NCBI GenBank assembly: GCA_031553315.1
Contig: JAVBLT010000020.1
Location: 1-64,000 of the forward strand
Direction: 5' to 3'
Length of the DNA: 64,000 bases
DNA from: JAVBLT01 sp031553315
GTDB taxonomy: Bacteria; Verrucomicrobiota; Kiritimatiellia; RFP12; DVOR01
In this document: one piece after another, positions 17,201 through 24,786 of the stretch
Layout: each line of letters begins with the position of its first letter
How positions within the stretch are numbered: position 1 is the stretch's first letter
Program-made: the position numbers and the translations under genes
The notes under the pieces: model-generated
Told to the model about the DNA's origin: nothing
Seen by the model: only the letters and a program-made list of their open reading frames with translations
Databases searched by the model: none

Positions 17201-17520
17201 CCGAAGCCCTCGCCGCCGCCCGCCGCTTCATCGAGCTTGATCCCGGCCATTACGCCGGCTGGGCCACCCTCGCCGTGATCCAGGCCCGCATGGGCGCCGA
17301 CCTCCCCGCCGCCCGCGAAAACCTCGCCAAAGCCCGCGCCCTCCCCGGCGGCGGCGAAGACGCCCGCCTCTGGCTGACCGACGCCTGGATCGCCGCCCGC
17401 GCCGGAGACGCCGCCGCAATGGAAACCGCCATTGAAAACGTGCTCGCGCTCGATGCCGGGCTCACCGCCGGCGATCTCAAGGAAATTGACGCCATCCGCC
17501 AGGCCGCGCAGCCCAGATAA
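14239..17520 (+). CDS. Large polytopic membrane protein with C-terminal TPR repeats
   Basis: 1093 residues. Residues about 20-430 hold roughly ten transmembrane helices. The N-terminal pattern (PGESAHALAVFSGADTLTG followed by RGYPLLAALCEAALKVF) resembles DUF2723/GT-C-type integral membrane proteins. After a soluble linker (about 430-600), residues about 600-1090 form multiple tetratricopeptide units, for example YAEAHANIERFLALNPDRPQ and FPEALAAARRFIELDPGHY. The arrangement, a glycosyltransferase-like membrane half plus a TPR scaffold, suggests transfer or assembly of surface glycans or lipid-linked sugars, but no catalytic residues were identified. A GAGG site precedes ATGATG at 14239. It lies 8 bp after dppF and probably ends that operon. 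Confidence 0.8.
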   Translation: MMNWFEFPLFHEIPSRRWWTVRIAALVWGLAAFLLAFPFLGGWALPGESAHALAVFSGADTLTGRGYPLLAALCEAALKVFSSAPPVLVLNTLGALFAAATAACLFPIVYFWSDDALDDESAVRHQVLLPFTAACFALLILVSSQGWLLASAHFVPGMWSALILTFAIRLLVSYARSGKAWKMAFFAAVYGAGMGESELVLLFAPVMVFLVITTEWRLWDRTTRHLSIWFVALTAAFLLSHTIRVLAMDAEFTVRFFGGSILRLLRVQAEGLKSFWIKSWILTAATGLVWALIAVQIARRALNNTRAWGHFALMAIASAAGCALFLNAPFTAWRLWLEEGSVPVLTLIIAAGAGGMLAAGWVALITLEAPAEALLDAEADDESLRAGKRNLLTRTAACVIAPVFCLTLLLAAGLGIRRAASEPVDFCDRLADSVLERLGNRRWFLVQGDFEKHLRLRAALQGRDLFVINPDRFRESAYLKEIRAAIANDPSIEELTRLNAFTLIPVNFRMFVEDFFLTQPDIAEKAAIFNLADVWYGARLIPRPEGFFFGGAASLESLKDLPLLADHQAFWSPWEAFFTRAAAPWEITRKQQEAMRQQAALVANNLGTELADLQRTEEAFAAYAFARRANPENVSALINLCDLVLRRGLHPEMTREIETDFERLIKHAKQGHYSFRGVTARHGHLRNSEALSALGWLWANVSPPQSVLAALRNADAGEREDPETAAVLGTIMAALYERGGEYELSEKGYREQLGRRGDNKAAVSGLTRLVIQRGALDEARNILNAGSAAGLTRDDLLLDWAMLYMASGKYAEAHANIERFLALNPDRPQAWALYGMILLAQKNHARVDTYVIPRLEKVAKGNDIYFVHLLRGNVAQASSTPEALANARAHYNRAYLIRPVVRQLLDMILQLDVALADTKNAELDALTILRTRPNHPYANFVIGSIRLSQGYWNSAAVSLQRCVDSSEKPLPAAYNNLAEALVRAGRFPEALAAARRFIELDPGHYAGWATLAVIQARMGADLPAARENLAKARALPGGGEDARLWLTDAWIAARAGDAAAMETAIENVLALDAGLTAGDLKEIDAIRQAAQPR

Positions 17521-17572
17521 CCCCGAAAAACGCCTCTTTCAGTCACTCATTTGCCAAAGACCGCGTTTAGGC

Positions 17573-17601
17573 TTGCCTTCGCCCCGGGAATCAGGCAAAC
17601 T
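17573..17601 (+). promoter_or_regulatory. Weak candidate promoter of the mre operon
   Basis: TTGCCT (17573-17578), 17 bp, CAAACT (17596-17601) in the 139-bp gap before mreB. The -10 is poor. Confidence 0.3.
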
Positions 17602-17659
17602 TACCCGAATCAGTGGAAAAGGATTCGTTTTACAGATTTTTTTTGACGGAAGCAATGCA

Positions 17660-18691
17660 ATGAACGTGTTTCAGAAATTCATGAGTTTCTTTTCGTGCGA
17701 CATCGGCATCGACCTGGGCACCGCCAACACGCTCGTCTTTATGAAAGACGTCGGCGTCGTGATTCGCGAGCCCTCCGTCGTCGCCCTTCAGGAAGGAACC
17801 AAGCGCATCCTCGCCGTGGGCGAGGAAGCCAAGCGCATGCTCGGGCGAACGCCCGGCAACATTGTGGCCGTGCGGCCGATGAAATCGGGCGTGATTGCCG
17901 ATTTCGACATCACCGAGGCCATGATCCGCCATTTTATCAAGAAAGCCCAGCGCCACCGCCTGATCAAGCCCCGCGTGGTCATCGCCGTGCCCAGCGAAAT
18001 CACCGAAGTGGAAAAGCGGGCCGTGGAAGAGGCCGCCCGCCATGCCGGCGTGCGCAAAGTGCTGCTGATCGAAGAGCCCATGGCCGCCGCGATCGGCGTG
18101 GGGCTGCCCGTTTCGGAGCCCTCGGGCAACCTCATTGTGGATATCGGCGGGGGCACGTGCGAAGTGGCGCTGATTTCGCTTGCGGGCATCGTCTACGCCC
18201 GAAGCGTGCGCGTGGGCGGCGACGCGATGGATGAATGCATCGTGCAATACATGCGCCGCGTTTACAATCTGATGATCGGCGACCGCACCGCCGAGGAAAT
18301 TAAGATTTCCATCGGTTCGGCCTATCCCGTGGAGGCCGAGCGCACGATGGAAGTGAAAGGGCGCGACCTCGTGGCGGGGCTTCCCAAAACGCTGCGCATC
18401 ACCTCCGAGGAGATCCGCGAAGCCCTTCAGGAACCCGTTTCGGCAATTGTCGACGCGGTCCGCATCACCCTCGAAAAATGCCCGCCCGAGCTCTCCGCCG
18501 ACCTGGTCGACCGGGGCATGGTGCTTTCCGGCGGATCGTCGATGCTGCGCGGTCTCGACCGCCTGATCTCCCAGCAGACGGGGCTGCCGGTCACCTTGGC
18601 CGACGACCCTCTCTCCGCTGTGGCGGAAGGCGCGGGCGCCGTGCTCAACGAGCTCGACTTCTTCGAGAAGCACAACGTCAAAGGCCGCTAA
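17660..18691 (+). CDS. mreB: Rod shape-determining actin homologue MreB
   Basis: 343 residues. Actin-like ATPase forming membrane-bound filaments that steer the elongation machinery. Phosphate-1 loop GIDLGTANT, phosphate-2 loop VDIGGGTCEVA, the adenosine-binding LSGGSSMLRGL and the conserved IVAVRPMKSGVIADF and VAVPSEITEVE segments are present. The N-terminal MNVFQKFMSFFS is amphipathic and could be the membrane-binding helix. I chose ATG 17660; the upstream frame to 17432 is only the tail of the TPR gene in another frame. It heads the mreB-C-D-mrdA-rodA-rng cluster. Confidence 0.97.
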   Translation: MNVFQKFMSFFSCDIGIDLGTANTLVFMKDVGVVIREPSVVALQEGTKRILAVGEEAKRMLGRTPGNIVAVRPMKSGVIADFDITEAMIRHFIKKAQRHRLIKPRVVIAVPSEITEVEKRAVEEAARHAGVRKVLLIEEPMAAAIGVGLPVSEPSGNLIVDIGGGTCEVALISLAGIVYARSVRVGGDAMDECIVQYMRRVYNLMIGDRTAEEIKISIGSAYPVEAERTMEVKGRDLVAGLPKTLRITSEEIREALQEPVSAIVDAVRITLEKCPPELSADLVDRGMVLSGGSSMLRGLDRLISQQTGLPVTLADDPLSAVAEGAGAVLNELDFFEKHNVKGR

Positions 18692-18742
18692 GCGCGCGCC
18701 GGATCGGCGTACGTGCCGGCGGGCGTCGGTTTCGAGGTTTCC

Positions 18743-19591
18743 GTGTCGTTTTTCCGTTCGTTTTGGTTTTGGATTATCACCGTCAGCGTTCTGGCCGTCA
18801 TCATATGGCAGGGCGCGGTGAGAGCCTTTTTCTCCGAGAGCGTGTATCCCTTTGAAAACGCGGGTCATTGGCTGAAGCGGCAGATCGGCGTGCGCGCCGC
18901 CGCCGCATGGGAAGCGGGCCGCACCGCCGTGGCCCGCGATTCGCTCGAACACGAAGTGGAGCGCCTGCGCGTGGCGCTCGCCGAAGCCGAGCTCATGCTC
19001 ACTGAAAACGCCGACCTCCGCGAACAGCTCGGCTATGCCGCCCGCATGAAAAACCGCGTGATTGCCGCGCCCGTGCTCGCGCAAGGCGGCGCGCTGGGGC
19101 TTTGGGCGCAAATCAAAATCGGCAAAGGCAGCGCCGCCGGCATTGAGGAGGGCGCCGTCGCGATCGTCCCCGAAGGCGTGGTCGGGCGCGTGGAAAGCGT
19201 AACGCCTCACACGGCGGTGATTGTGCTCGTTTCGGATCCCACGAGCCGGATGGCCTGCGAAGTGGTTTTGCCCGAAGGCTCCGCGCCGCTGAGAGGCGTG
19301 GTCTACGGCCGCGGCGGCAAGCGCGGCGACGACCCCGGCCTGGCGATGCTGTACATGGCCGACCCGCTCCGCCTTCAGTTTCTCCCGCGCGATTCGGTGC
19401 TCCCGGAAGGCGCCCGGGTCGTGACCTCCGGCCTGGGCGGTCTCTTCCCCAGGGGCCTTGACGTGGGAACCGTTTATTCCGATGCCCTGAGCGAAGACGG
19501 TCTCTACCGCGAGGCCGCCGTGGCGCCCGCGGTCGATGCGATGGCGCTGCGCCACGTTTACATCCTCCAGGGAGGTGCCCATGCGCGCTGA
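18743..19591 (+). CDS. mreC: Rod shape-determining protein MreC
   Basis: 282 residues from GTG 18743, which has GAGG 5 bp upstream. A GTG at 18713 would add ten residues but lacks a ribosome site. One N-terminal transmembrane helix (about residues 5-25) precedes a periplasmic coiled coil (about 55-100, with VERLRVALAEAELML) and the MreC beta domain (KIGKGSAAGIEEG, VVGRVESVTPHTAVIVLVSDP, VVTSGLGGLFPRGLDVG). It links MreB filaments with PBP2 and RodA in the elongasome. It overlaps mreD by 11 bp. Confidence 0.95.
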   Translation: MSFFRSFWFWIITVSVLAVIIWQGAVRAFFSESVYPFENAGHWLKRQIGVRAAAAWEAGRTAVARDSLEHEVERLRVALAEAELMLTENADLREQLGYAARMKNRVIAAPVLAQGGALGLWAQIKIGKGSAAGIEEGAVAIVPEGVVGRVESVTPHTAVIVLVSDPTSRMACEVVLPEGSAPLRGVVYGRGGKRGDDPGLAMLYMADPLRLQFLPRDSVLPEGARVVTSGLGGLFPRGLDVGTVYSDALSEDGLYREAAVAPAVDAMALRHVYILQGGAHAR

Positions 19592-20102
19592 ATGGGGCAT
19601 TCTCTGGATGGCGGCCGTGCTTGCGCTTCTGGGCGTGTTTCAGGAGATGCTCCCCTTCGGCGTGGCCGCAAAAGGGTTTCTGCTTCAGGGCGGCGTGCTT
19701 TTCTTCACCGTTACGCGGCCTTGGCCGGTGGCGCTCGCGGGCGCGGCGGGCGGCGGCCTGCTGCTCGAAACGCTGGCGGGGCTGCCGGTTTTCTGCTGCG
19801 TGGTTTTCTTTTTGGGCGCGGTGTGGCTGGTGCATGCGGTCGACCGCCGTCTGGCGCTGAGCGACGCGGTCTGGACCGGCGCCGCGCTCGGCGGCCTTGC
19901 CGCGCTTCTCTTTTGGGTCTGGGCGCCGCTGTGGTGCGGCGCTTTGGGGCTTTGGCCCCGCCTCCGGCTCGACGCTTCCTCCATGGCCTTCGCGCCGCTC
20001 ACCGGCGCGCTCACCGGCGGTTTTCTCTTTTGGCTGCTCCGGCGTTTCGATTTCGAGGTCTTCCGCCGGAAACGGAAGGAGCGGCATGACATCGAAACCT
20101 GA
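19581..20102 (+). CDS. mreD: Rod shape-determining membrane protein MreD
   Basis: 173 residues with about five transmembrane helices, the expected size and topology for MreD. The sequence itself is weakly conserved, as usual for this family, so position between mreC and mrdA is the main evidence. The ATG at 19581 has GGAGG upstream. The frame's earlier start at 19536 only shadows the end of mreC. Stop 20102, with the mrdA start at 20086 inside the reading frame. Confidence 0.88.
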   Translation: MRAEWGILWMAAVLALLGVFQEMLPFGVAAKGFLLQGGVLFFTVTRPWPVALAGAAGGGLLLETLAGLPVFCCVVFFLGAVWLVHAVDRRLALSDAVWTGAALGGLAALLFWVWAPLWCGALGLWPRLRLDASSMAFAPLTGALTGGFLFWLLRRFDFEVFRRKRKERHDIET

Positions 20103-21903
20103 CCGCATCCGCAGCTGGCGCCTCTTTTTCATCTGCGCCTTCTTCACTCTGGGCGTGGCGATGATCATTGAACGCCTTTACCAGGTCCAGGTCGTTGAAA
20201 CGCCCCGCTATCAGGGCAGCCAGATCCGCCAGAGCCTGCGGCGCGTGCAGATCCCCGGCCAGCGCGGGCGCATCTTCGACCGCCACGGCATCTGCCTCGC
20301 CGACAACCGCGCCAGCTATTGCGTGGCTCTCTACGCCGAAGAGCTCCGCCGCTCCGGCAACTGGACCAACACCATCAACGCCGTCGACGCCCAGGTCGAT
20401 ACCCTCGCCGCGCTCATCGGCAAGCCCCGCCAGGTCAGCGCCGCCGCCGTGGCCCGCCATGTGCGCCAAAGCCTGCCCATGCCGCTCGTCGCCTGGCGCG
20501 ATCTCGACGAGGAGGCCATCGCGCGCGTGGCCGAGCGGCAGGAATCGCTCGCGGGGGTCGATATCCTCGTGGAACCCGCCCGGCGGTATCCCAACGGCGC
20601 CCTCGCGGCCCACGTCATCGGCTATGTGGGGCGCGACAAACCCGTCGCCGAAAACTCCGACGAACCCTGGCACTACCATGTGCCCGACATGGTCGGCCGC
20701 GCCGGCATCGAGCGCATGTACGACCAACACCTCCACGGCACCCCCGGCGAGCAGATCCTTCAGGTCGACGCCCGGGGCTACCGCCACAAAGGCTGGATCA
20801 AAAAGCCCGCCCGAAACGGCAACGACCTTCACCTCACCCTCGATTTCGCCCTCCAGCGCACCCTCGAAACCCAGCTCGAAGGCAAACGCGGCGCCGGCGT
20901 GGCGCTCGACCCGCGCAACGGCGACGTGCTCGCCATGGCCAGCTCCCCCGCCTTCGACCTTTCCGACATGGTGCCCTTCATCACCTCCGCCGTGTGGAAC
21001 CGCCTCAACACCGACCCCGCCAGGCCTCTGCTCAACCGCGCCGTGCAGGGGCTGTACCCCCCGGGGAGCGTCTTCAAACCCTTCACGGCCCTCGCCGCGC
21101 TCAAATCCGGCATTCCGGACGACTGGAATCACTTTTGCGACGGCCGTTTCAAGCTGGGCAACCATTTTACCCTGCGTTGCGCCAGCCGCCACGGCCACGG
21201 CGAAGTGGCCCTTCACGCGGCGCTCGCCCAATCGTGCAACCCCTATTTTTGCGCCGTGGCCAATGAAATCGGCTTCACGCCCATCTTCACCGTGGCGCGC
21301 GACGCGGGCTTCGGCGCGCTCACCGGAATCGACCTCGACGGCGAGCTGCCCGGCCGCCTTCCCACGCCCGAGTGGAAGAAAAACCGAGGCGAGTATTGGG
21401 TTCCGGGCGACACCTGCCAGATTTCCATCGGGCAGGGCGCCCTCACCGCCACGCCGCTCCAGGTTGCCTCCGCCATCGGCGCGATCGCCATGTACGGTCG
21501 CGTGATGAAGCCCCGCCTTGTGGCCGGAACCGTGAAAAACGGCGTGGTGGAGCGCGAGATCGCCTGGCCGCGGAAAGACGTGAGCAAAGTGATCAACGGC
21601 ATGATCGGCGTGGCCGAAAACGGCACCGGCCGCCGGGTGAGGCTCGAGGGGATTCAGGTCGCCGCAAAAACCGGCTCCGCCGAATACAACATCGCACCCG
21701 GCGACCGCCGCAAACACACCTGGGTCGCCGCCTTCGCGCCGGCGCAAAACCCTGAAATCGTCGTCGCCGTCGTCATTGAAGACGGTCAATCCGGCGGTCT
21801 CACCACCGCGCCCCTCGTGCGCAACGTGCTCGCCGCCCATTTCGGCGCCGCCGCGGCATCCGCCGCCGAACCGCGCGCCATCGGACTGGAGGCCGACGAC
21901 TGA
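20086..21903 (+). CDS. mrdA: Penicillin-binding protein 2 (elongation transpeptidase)
   Basis: 605 residues. Crosslinks lateral-wall peptidoglycan with RodA as glycosyltransferase partner. An N-terminal membrane anchor (about 12-30) is followed by a PBP dimerisation domain (GQRGRIFDRHG) and the transpeptidase domain. Active-site motifs: S328-VF-K331, S383-C-N385 and K528-TG. The start ATG has GGAAGGA 5 bp upstream. The first 17 bp overlap mreD, and its stop TGA overlaps the rodA ATG (ATG at 21903). Confidence 0.96.
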   Translation: MTSKPDRIRSWRLFFICAFFTLGVAMIIERLYQVQVVETPRYQGSQIRQSLRRVQIPGQRGRIFDRHGICLADNRASYCVALYAEELRRSGNWTNTINAVDAQVDTLAALIGKPRQVSAAAVARHVRQSLPMPLVAWRDLDEEAIARVAERQESLAGVDILVEPARRYPNGALAAHVIGYVGRDKPVAENSDEPWHYHVPDMVGRAGIERMYDQHLHGTPGEQILQVDARGYRHKGWIKKPARNGNDLHLTLDFALQRTLETQLEGKRGAGVALDPRNGDVLAMASSPAFDLSDMVPFITSAVWNRLNTDPARPLLNRAVQGLYPPGSVFKPFTALAALKSGIPDDWNHFCDGRFKLGNHFTLRCASRHGHGEVALHAALAQSCNPYFCAVANEIGFTPIFTVARDAGFGALTGIDLDGELPGRLPTPEWKKNRGEYWVPGDTCQISIGQGALTATPLQVASAIGAIAMYGRVMKPRLVAGTVKNGVVEREIAWPRKDVSKVINGMIGVAENGTGRRVRLEGIQVAAKTGSAEYNIAPGDRRKHTWVAAFAPAQNPEIVVAVVIEDGQSGGLTTAPLVRNVLAAHFGAAAASAAEPRAIGLEADD

Positions 21904-23099
21904 TGAACGCCCTCCTCTCCCGCCTCGCTTTTGTGCTCCGGCGCCTCAACTACACCCTCCTCGCCTCCTCCGCGCTGCTGGCCGCCACCGGCGTGTGCTT
22001 CGTGCGCAGCGCCGCCTCCGTGCGCCAGGGCGAGCTTCAGTTTCTTTACATGGAGCACCTCCAGTTTGCGATTGCGGGCCTCGTCATCATGCTCGCGACC
22101 GCCTGCGTGAATTACCGCAGCGTGATCCGCTTCGCGCCCCTGTTCTATGCGGGCACGATTGCCGCGCTTGTGGCCGTGCTGTTTATCGGCACCTGGATTA
22201 TGGGCGCGCGCCGCTGGCTCTTCGGCATTCAGCCTTCGGAAGTGGCGAAGATCGCGGTCGTGGCGCTGCTGGCCTACCTGCTGGGCCATTTCCGAAACAA
22301 ACTGCAAGGCTTCAAAGGGTTTGCCGCGTGCGGCCTGATTGTGGCGCTGCCGGCGGGGCTGATCCTGCTCCAGCCCGATCTGGGCACGGCGATCGTGCTG
22401 GCGCCGACCTTTCTGGCGATGCTCTTCACGGCCAACATCGCGCCGCGCATCTTCTGGCCGCTGATTTTCACGGGCGTGGCCGCCACGCTCTTCGTGCTGG
22501 GCGCGATCTACACCGCCAACGTGATGCCGCTCTCCGAGGCGGAGCGCGAAAGGCGCATCAACGCCACCTTCCTCCGCAAGCACCAGGTGGAGCGCGTGGA
22601 GGTGTTTCTCTTTCCGGACCGGATGATTCACGACGAAGGCTACAACGCCCGCCAGTCTGAAATCGCCGTGGGTTCCGGAGGTTGGACCGGAAAAGGTTAC
22701 CTGAAAGGCGACCAGAACATGCTGGGGTACCTCCCGCCCTCGGTGTCGGCCAACGATTTCATTTTCCCTGTTTTAGCGGAAGAGACGGGATTTGTCGGTT
22801 CAGTGGCGCTCCTGCTGCTGTTTCTGGGCGGAATTTTCGTGCCCGGGATCATTGTGGGGGCTCGTTGTGCGGATGATACGGGAAAATTACTCTGTGTTGG
22901 AATAACAACCTTGATGTTCTGCCATATGTTTATTAACATAGCGATGACAGTGAGATTGGTTCCGATCACGGGGTTGCCTCTGCCGTTTATCAGCTACGGA
23001 GGCACCTTCATGCTCACAATGATGTTTGCTGTAGGAATTGTTCAGAGCGTCGCGGTCTACGGCCGCGAGCAGGAACATGTGTTTATAAGGACAGAATGA
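21903..23099 (+). CDS. rodA: Peptidoglycan glycosyltransferase RodA (SEDS family)
   Basis: 398 residues, about ten transmembrane helices. SEDS-family lipid II polymerase of the elongasome. Motifs include GARRWLFGIQPSEVAKIAVV, ILLQPDLGTAIVLAPTF, FPVLAEETGFVG and the C-terminal LPLPFISYGGTFMLTM. Residues up to about 285 use the GC-rich codons of neighbouring genes. From about base 22755 the codon use becomes visibly AT-richer (GGAATAACAACC, TTTATTAACATAGCG), while the protein remains a normal RodA. Translational overlap with mrdA supports a fixed partnership. Confidence 0.96.
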   Translation: MNALLSRLAFVLRRLNYTLLASSALLAATGVCFVRSAASVRQGELQFLYMEHLQFAIAGLVIMLATACVNYRSVIRFAPLFYAGTIAALVAVLFIGTWIMGARRWLFGIQPSEVAKIAVVALLAYLLGHFRNKLQGFKGFAACGLIVALPAGLILLQPDLGTAIVLAPTFLAMLFTANIAPRIFWPLIFTGVAATLFVLGAIYTANVMPLSEAERERRINATFLRKHQVERVEVFLFPDRMIHDEGYNARQSEIAVGSGGWTGKGYLKGDQNMLGYLPPSVSANDFIFPVLAEETGFVGSVALLLLFLGGIFVPGIIVGARCADDTGKLLCVGITTLMFCHMFINIAMTVRLVPITGLPLPFISYGGTFMLTMMFAVGIVQSVAVYGREQEHVFIRTE

Positions 23100-23148
23100 G
23101 ATGCGCATAGGCGAAACAGTTTGCGATTTCCTGCGCGAAGGAGGAAAA

Positions 23149-24729
23149 ATGTTCGGTTGGTTGTTCAGAAGAAACTCGAAGAAACGCGAGATTGTGGTTA
23201 ACGTTGAAAAGCTCGAAACCCGCGTGGCCGTGGTTGAAAACGGCCGCGTGGAGGAATTCCAGGTCGAGCACCCCACGGAAGAGCGCCTGGTGGGCTGCGT
23301 CTTCAAAGGCCGCATCCAGAACCTGGAGCACGACCTTCAGGCGGCCTTTGTCGACATCGGCCTCAAGAAAAACGCCTTTCTCCATTACTGGGACATGATC
23401 CCCGATGAAGACAGCATGCTCGATGAAGACGAGGAATCGCGCCCCTCCCGCCGCCGCCGCGTGTCGAACGACGACATCTCCAAACGCTTTCCCCCCGGAT
23501 CCGAGATCGTCGTTCAGGTCACCAAAGGCGCCATCGGCACCAAAGGCCCGCGCGTGACGGCGAACCTCAGCCTGCCCGGCCGTTACCTCGTGATGATGCC
23601 CGGCTGCAAGACCACGCGCGGCGTCTCCCGCAAAATCGCCGACGCGAAGGAACGCTCCCGCCTCAAGAAAATCATCGACCGCCTGCCCCTGCCCGAAGGC
23701 GTCGGCCTCATCGTCCGCACCGTCGGCTCCGGCGCCAACCAGCGCGCCTTCGCCCGCGACCTGCGCAACATCCTCGACGTGTGGGCCACGCTCCAGAAAA
23801 ACATCCAGGAAATGCGCGCCCCCGCCTGCGTGTATCAGGAACCCGACCTCGTGGAGCGCGTAGTCCGCGATTGGCTTACGGAAGACATCGACCGCGTGGT
23901 GATCGACGACGCCGAAGCCTTTGACCGCATCCGCGAAGTGGCCGGCCGCATTTCCCGCCGCGCCCGCCGCGTGATCACCCACTACGAAGGCCACCTGCCC
24001 ATCTTCGACCACTACGGCGTGGAACGCCAGATGGAAGAAGCCTTCCGCCGCAAGGTCAACCTCAAGTCGGGCGGGTACCTCGTGATCGACGAGACCGAGG
24101 CGCTCATCGCCATCGACGTGAACACCGGCCGCCACCGCGGCAAGGGCTCGCAGGAAGACGCGATTCTGGAGGTCAACTCCGAGGCCGTGGAAGAAGTCGC
24201 CCGCCAGCTTCGCCTGCGCAACATCGGCGGCCTCGTGGTTCTCGACCTGATCGACATGAAGAGCCGCAAATCGCAGAACCAGATCTACAAGACCATGAAA
24301 GCCGCCCTCAAGCGCGACCGCGCCCGCACCAACGTGCTGCCCATCTCCGAGCTCGGGCTCATGGAAATGACCCGCCAGCGCCAGGAAGAAAGCCTGCTCT
24401 CGCAGATGTATTCCGACTGCCCGTATTGCCGCGGCCACGGCGTGATCAAATCGCCCCTCGCCCTCAGCGTCGACATTCAGCGGCAGATCACCGCCATCAT
24501 GCGCAAAGTGCAGCACGACCCCGGCGCCACCGAGCTCCAGGTGCTCATCGCCCCTGTGGTGCTCGACCGCCTGCGCAATGAGGATGAAGCCATGCTGGTC
24601 GATATGCAGAAGCGTTACGATGGCCGCCTGACCTTTAAATCGGAAGCCAGCCGCCACCCCGAATCCTTCGCCATCCTCGATAAAAACGGGAAGATTCTCC
24701 ACTCCGTGGATAAAGACCGCAACGTTTAA
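23149..24729 (+). CDS. rng: Ribonuclease G/E family endoribonuclease
   Basis: 526 residues from ATG 23149, chosen because AAGGAGG lies just upstream; an ATG at 23101 directly after rodA is less likely. Single-strand-specific endonuclease in rRNA maturation and mRNA decay. The S1-like RNA-binding region (about 35-140, GCVFKGRIQNLEHDLQAAFV) contains an acidic/basic insert. Catalytic Mg ligands lie in AIDVNTG and VVLDLIDM, and the Zn-link CPYC is near residue 423. The length fits RNase G rather than full RNase E because no long degradosome-scaffold tail is present. The position beside mre genes matches E. coli rng (cafA). Confidence 0.95.
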   Translation: MFGWLFRRNSKKREIVVNVEKLETRVAVVENGRVEEFQVEHPTEERLVGCVFKGRIQNLEHDLQAAFVDIGLKKNAFLHYWDMIPDEDSMLDEDEESRPSRRRRVSNDDISKRFPPGSEIVVQVTKGAIGTKGPRVTANLSLPGRYLVMMPGCKTTRGVSRKIADAKERSRLKKIIDRLPLPEGVGLIVRTVGSGANQRAFARDLRNILDVWATLQKNIQEMRAPACVYQEPDLVERVVRDWLTEDIDRVVIDDAEAFDRIREVAGRISRRARRVITHYEGHLPIFDHYGVERQMEEAFRRKVNLKSGGYLVIDETEALIAIDVNTGRHRGKGSQEDAILEVNSEAVEEVARQLRLRNIGGLVVLDLIDMKSRKSQNQIYKTMKAALKRDRARTNVLPISELGLMEMTRQRQEESLLSQMYSDCPYCRGHGVIKSPLALSVDIQRQITAIMRKVQHDPGATELQVLIAPVVLDRLRNEDEAMLVDMQKRYDGRLTFKSEASRHPESFAILDKNGKILHSVDKDRNV

Positions 24730-24786
24730 TCCTCACGACCGCCGCACGGCGCCCCCGCCGTGCGGCCTTCGCCGGAAGGAATGCGC

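Noticed and set aside
14209..17250. 1013-residue open frame on the minus strand opposite the membrane-TPR gene
   Set aside because: Gly/Glu/Ala-rich antisense shadow produced by GC-rich codons. The plus-strand frame has membrane helices, TPR motifs and a ribosome site.
17630..21840. Long minus-strand frames opposite mreB-mreC and mrdA
   Set aside because: Antisense shadows: the plus strand encodes clear MreB, MreC and PBP2 motifs in overlapping operon order.
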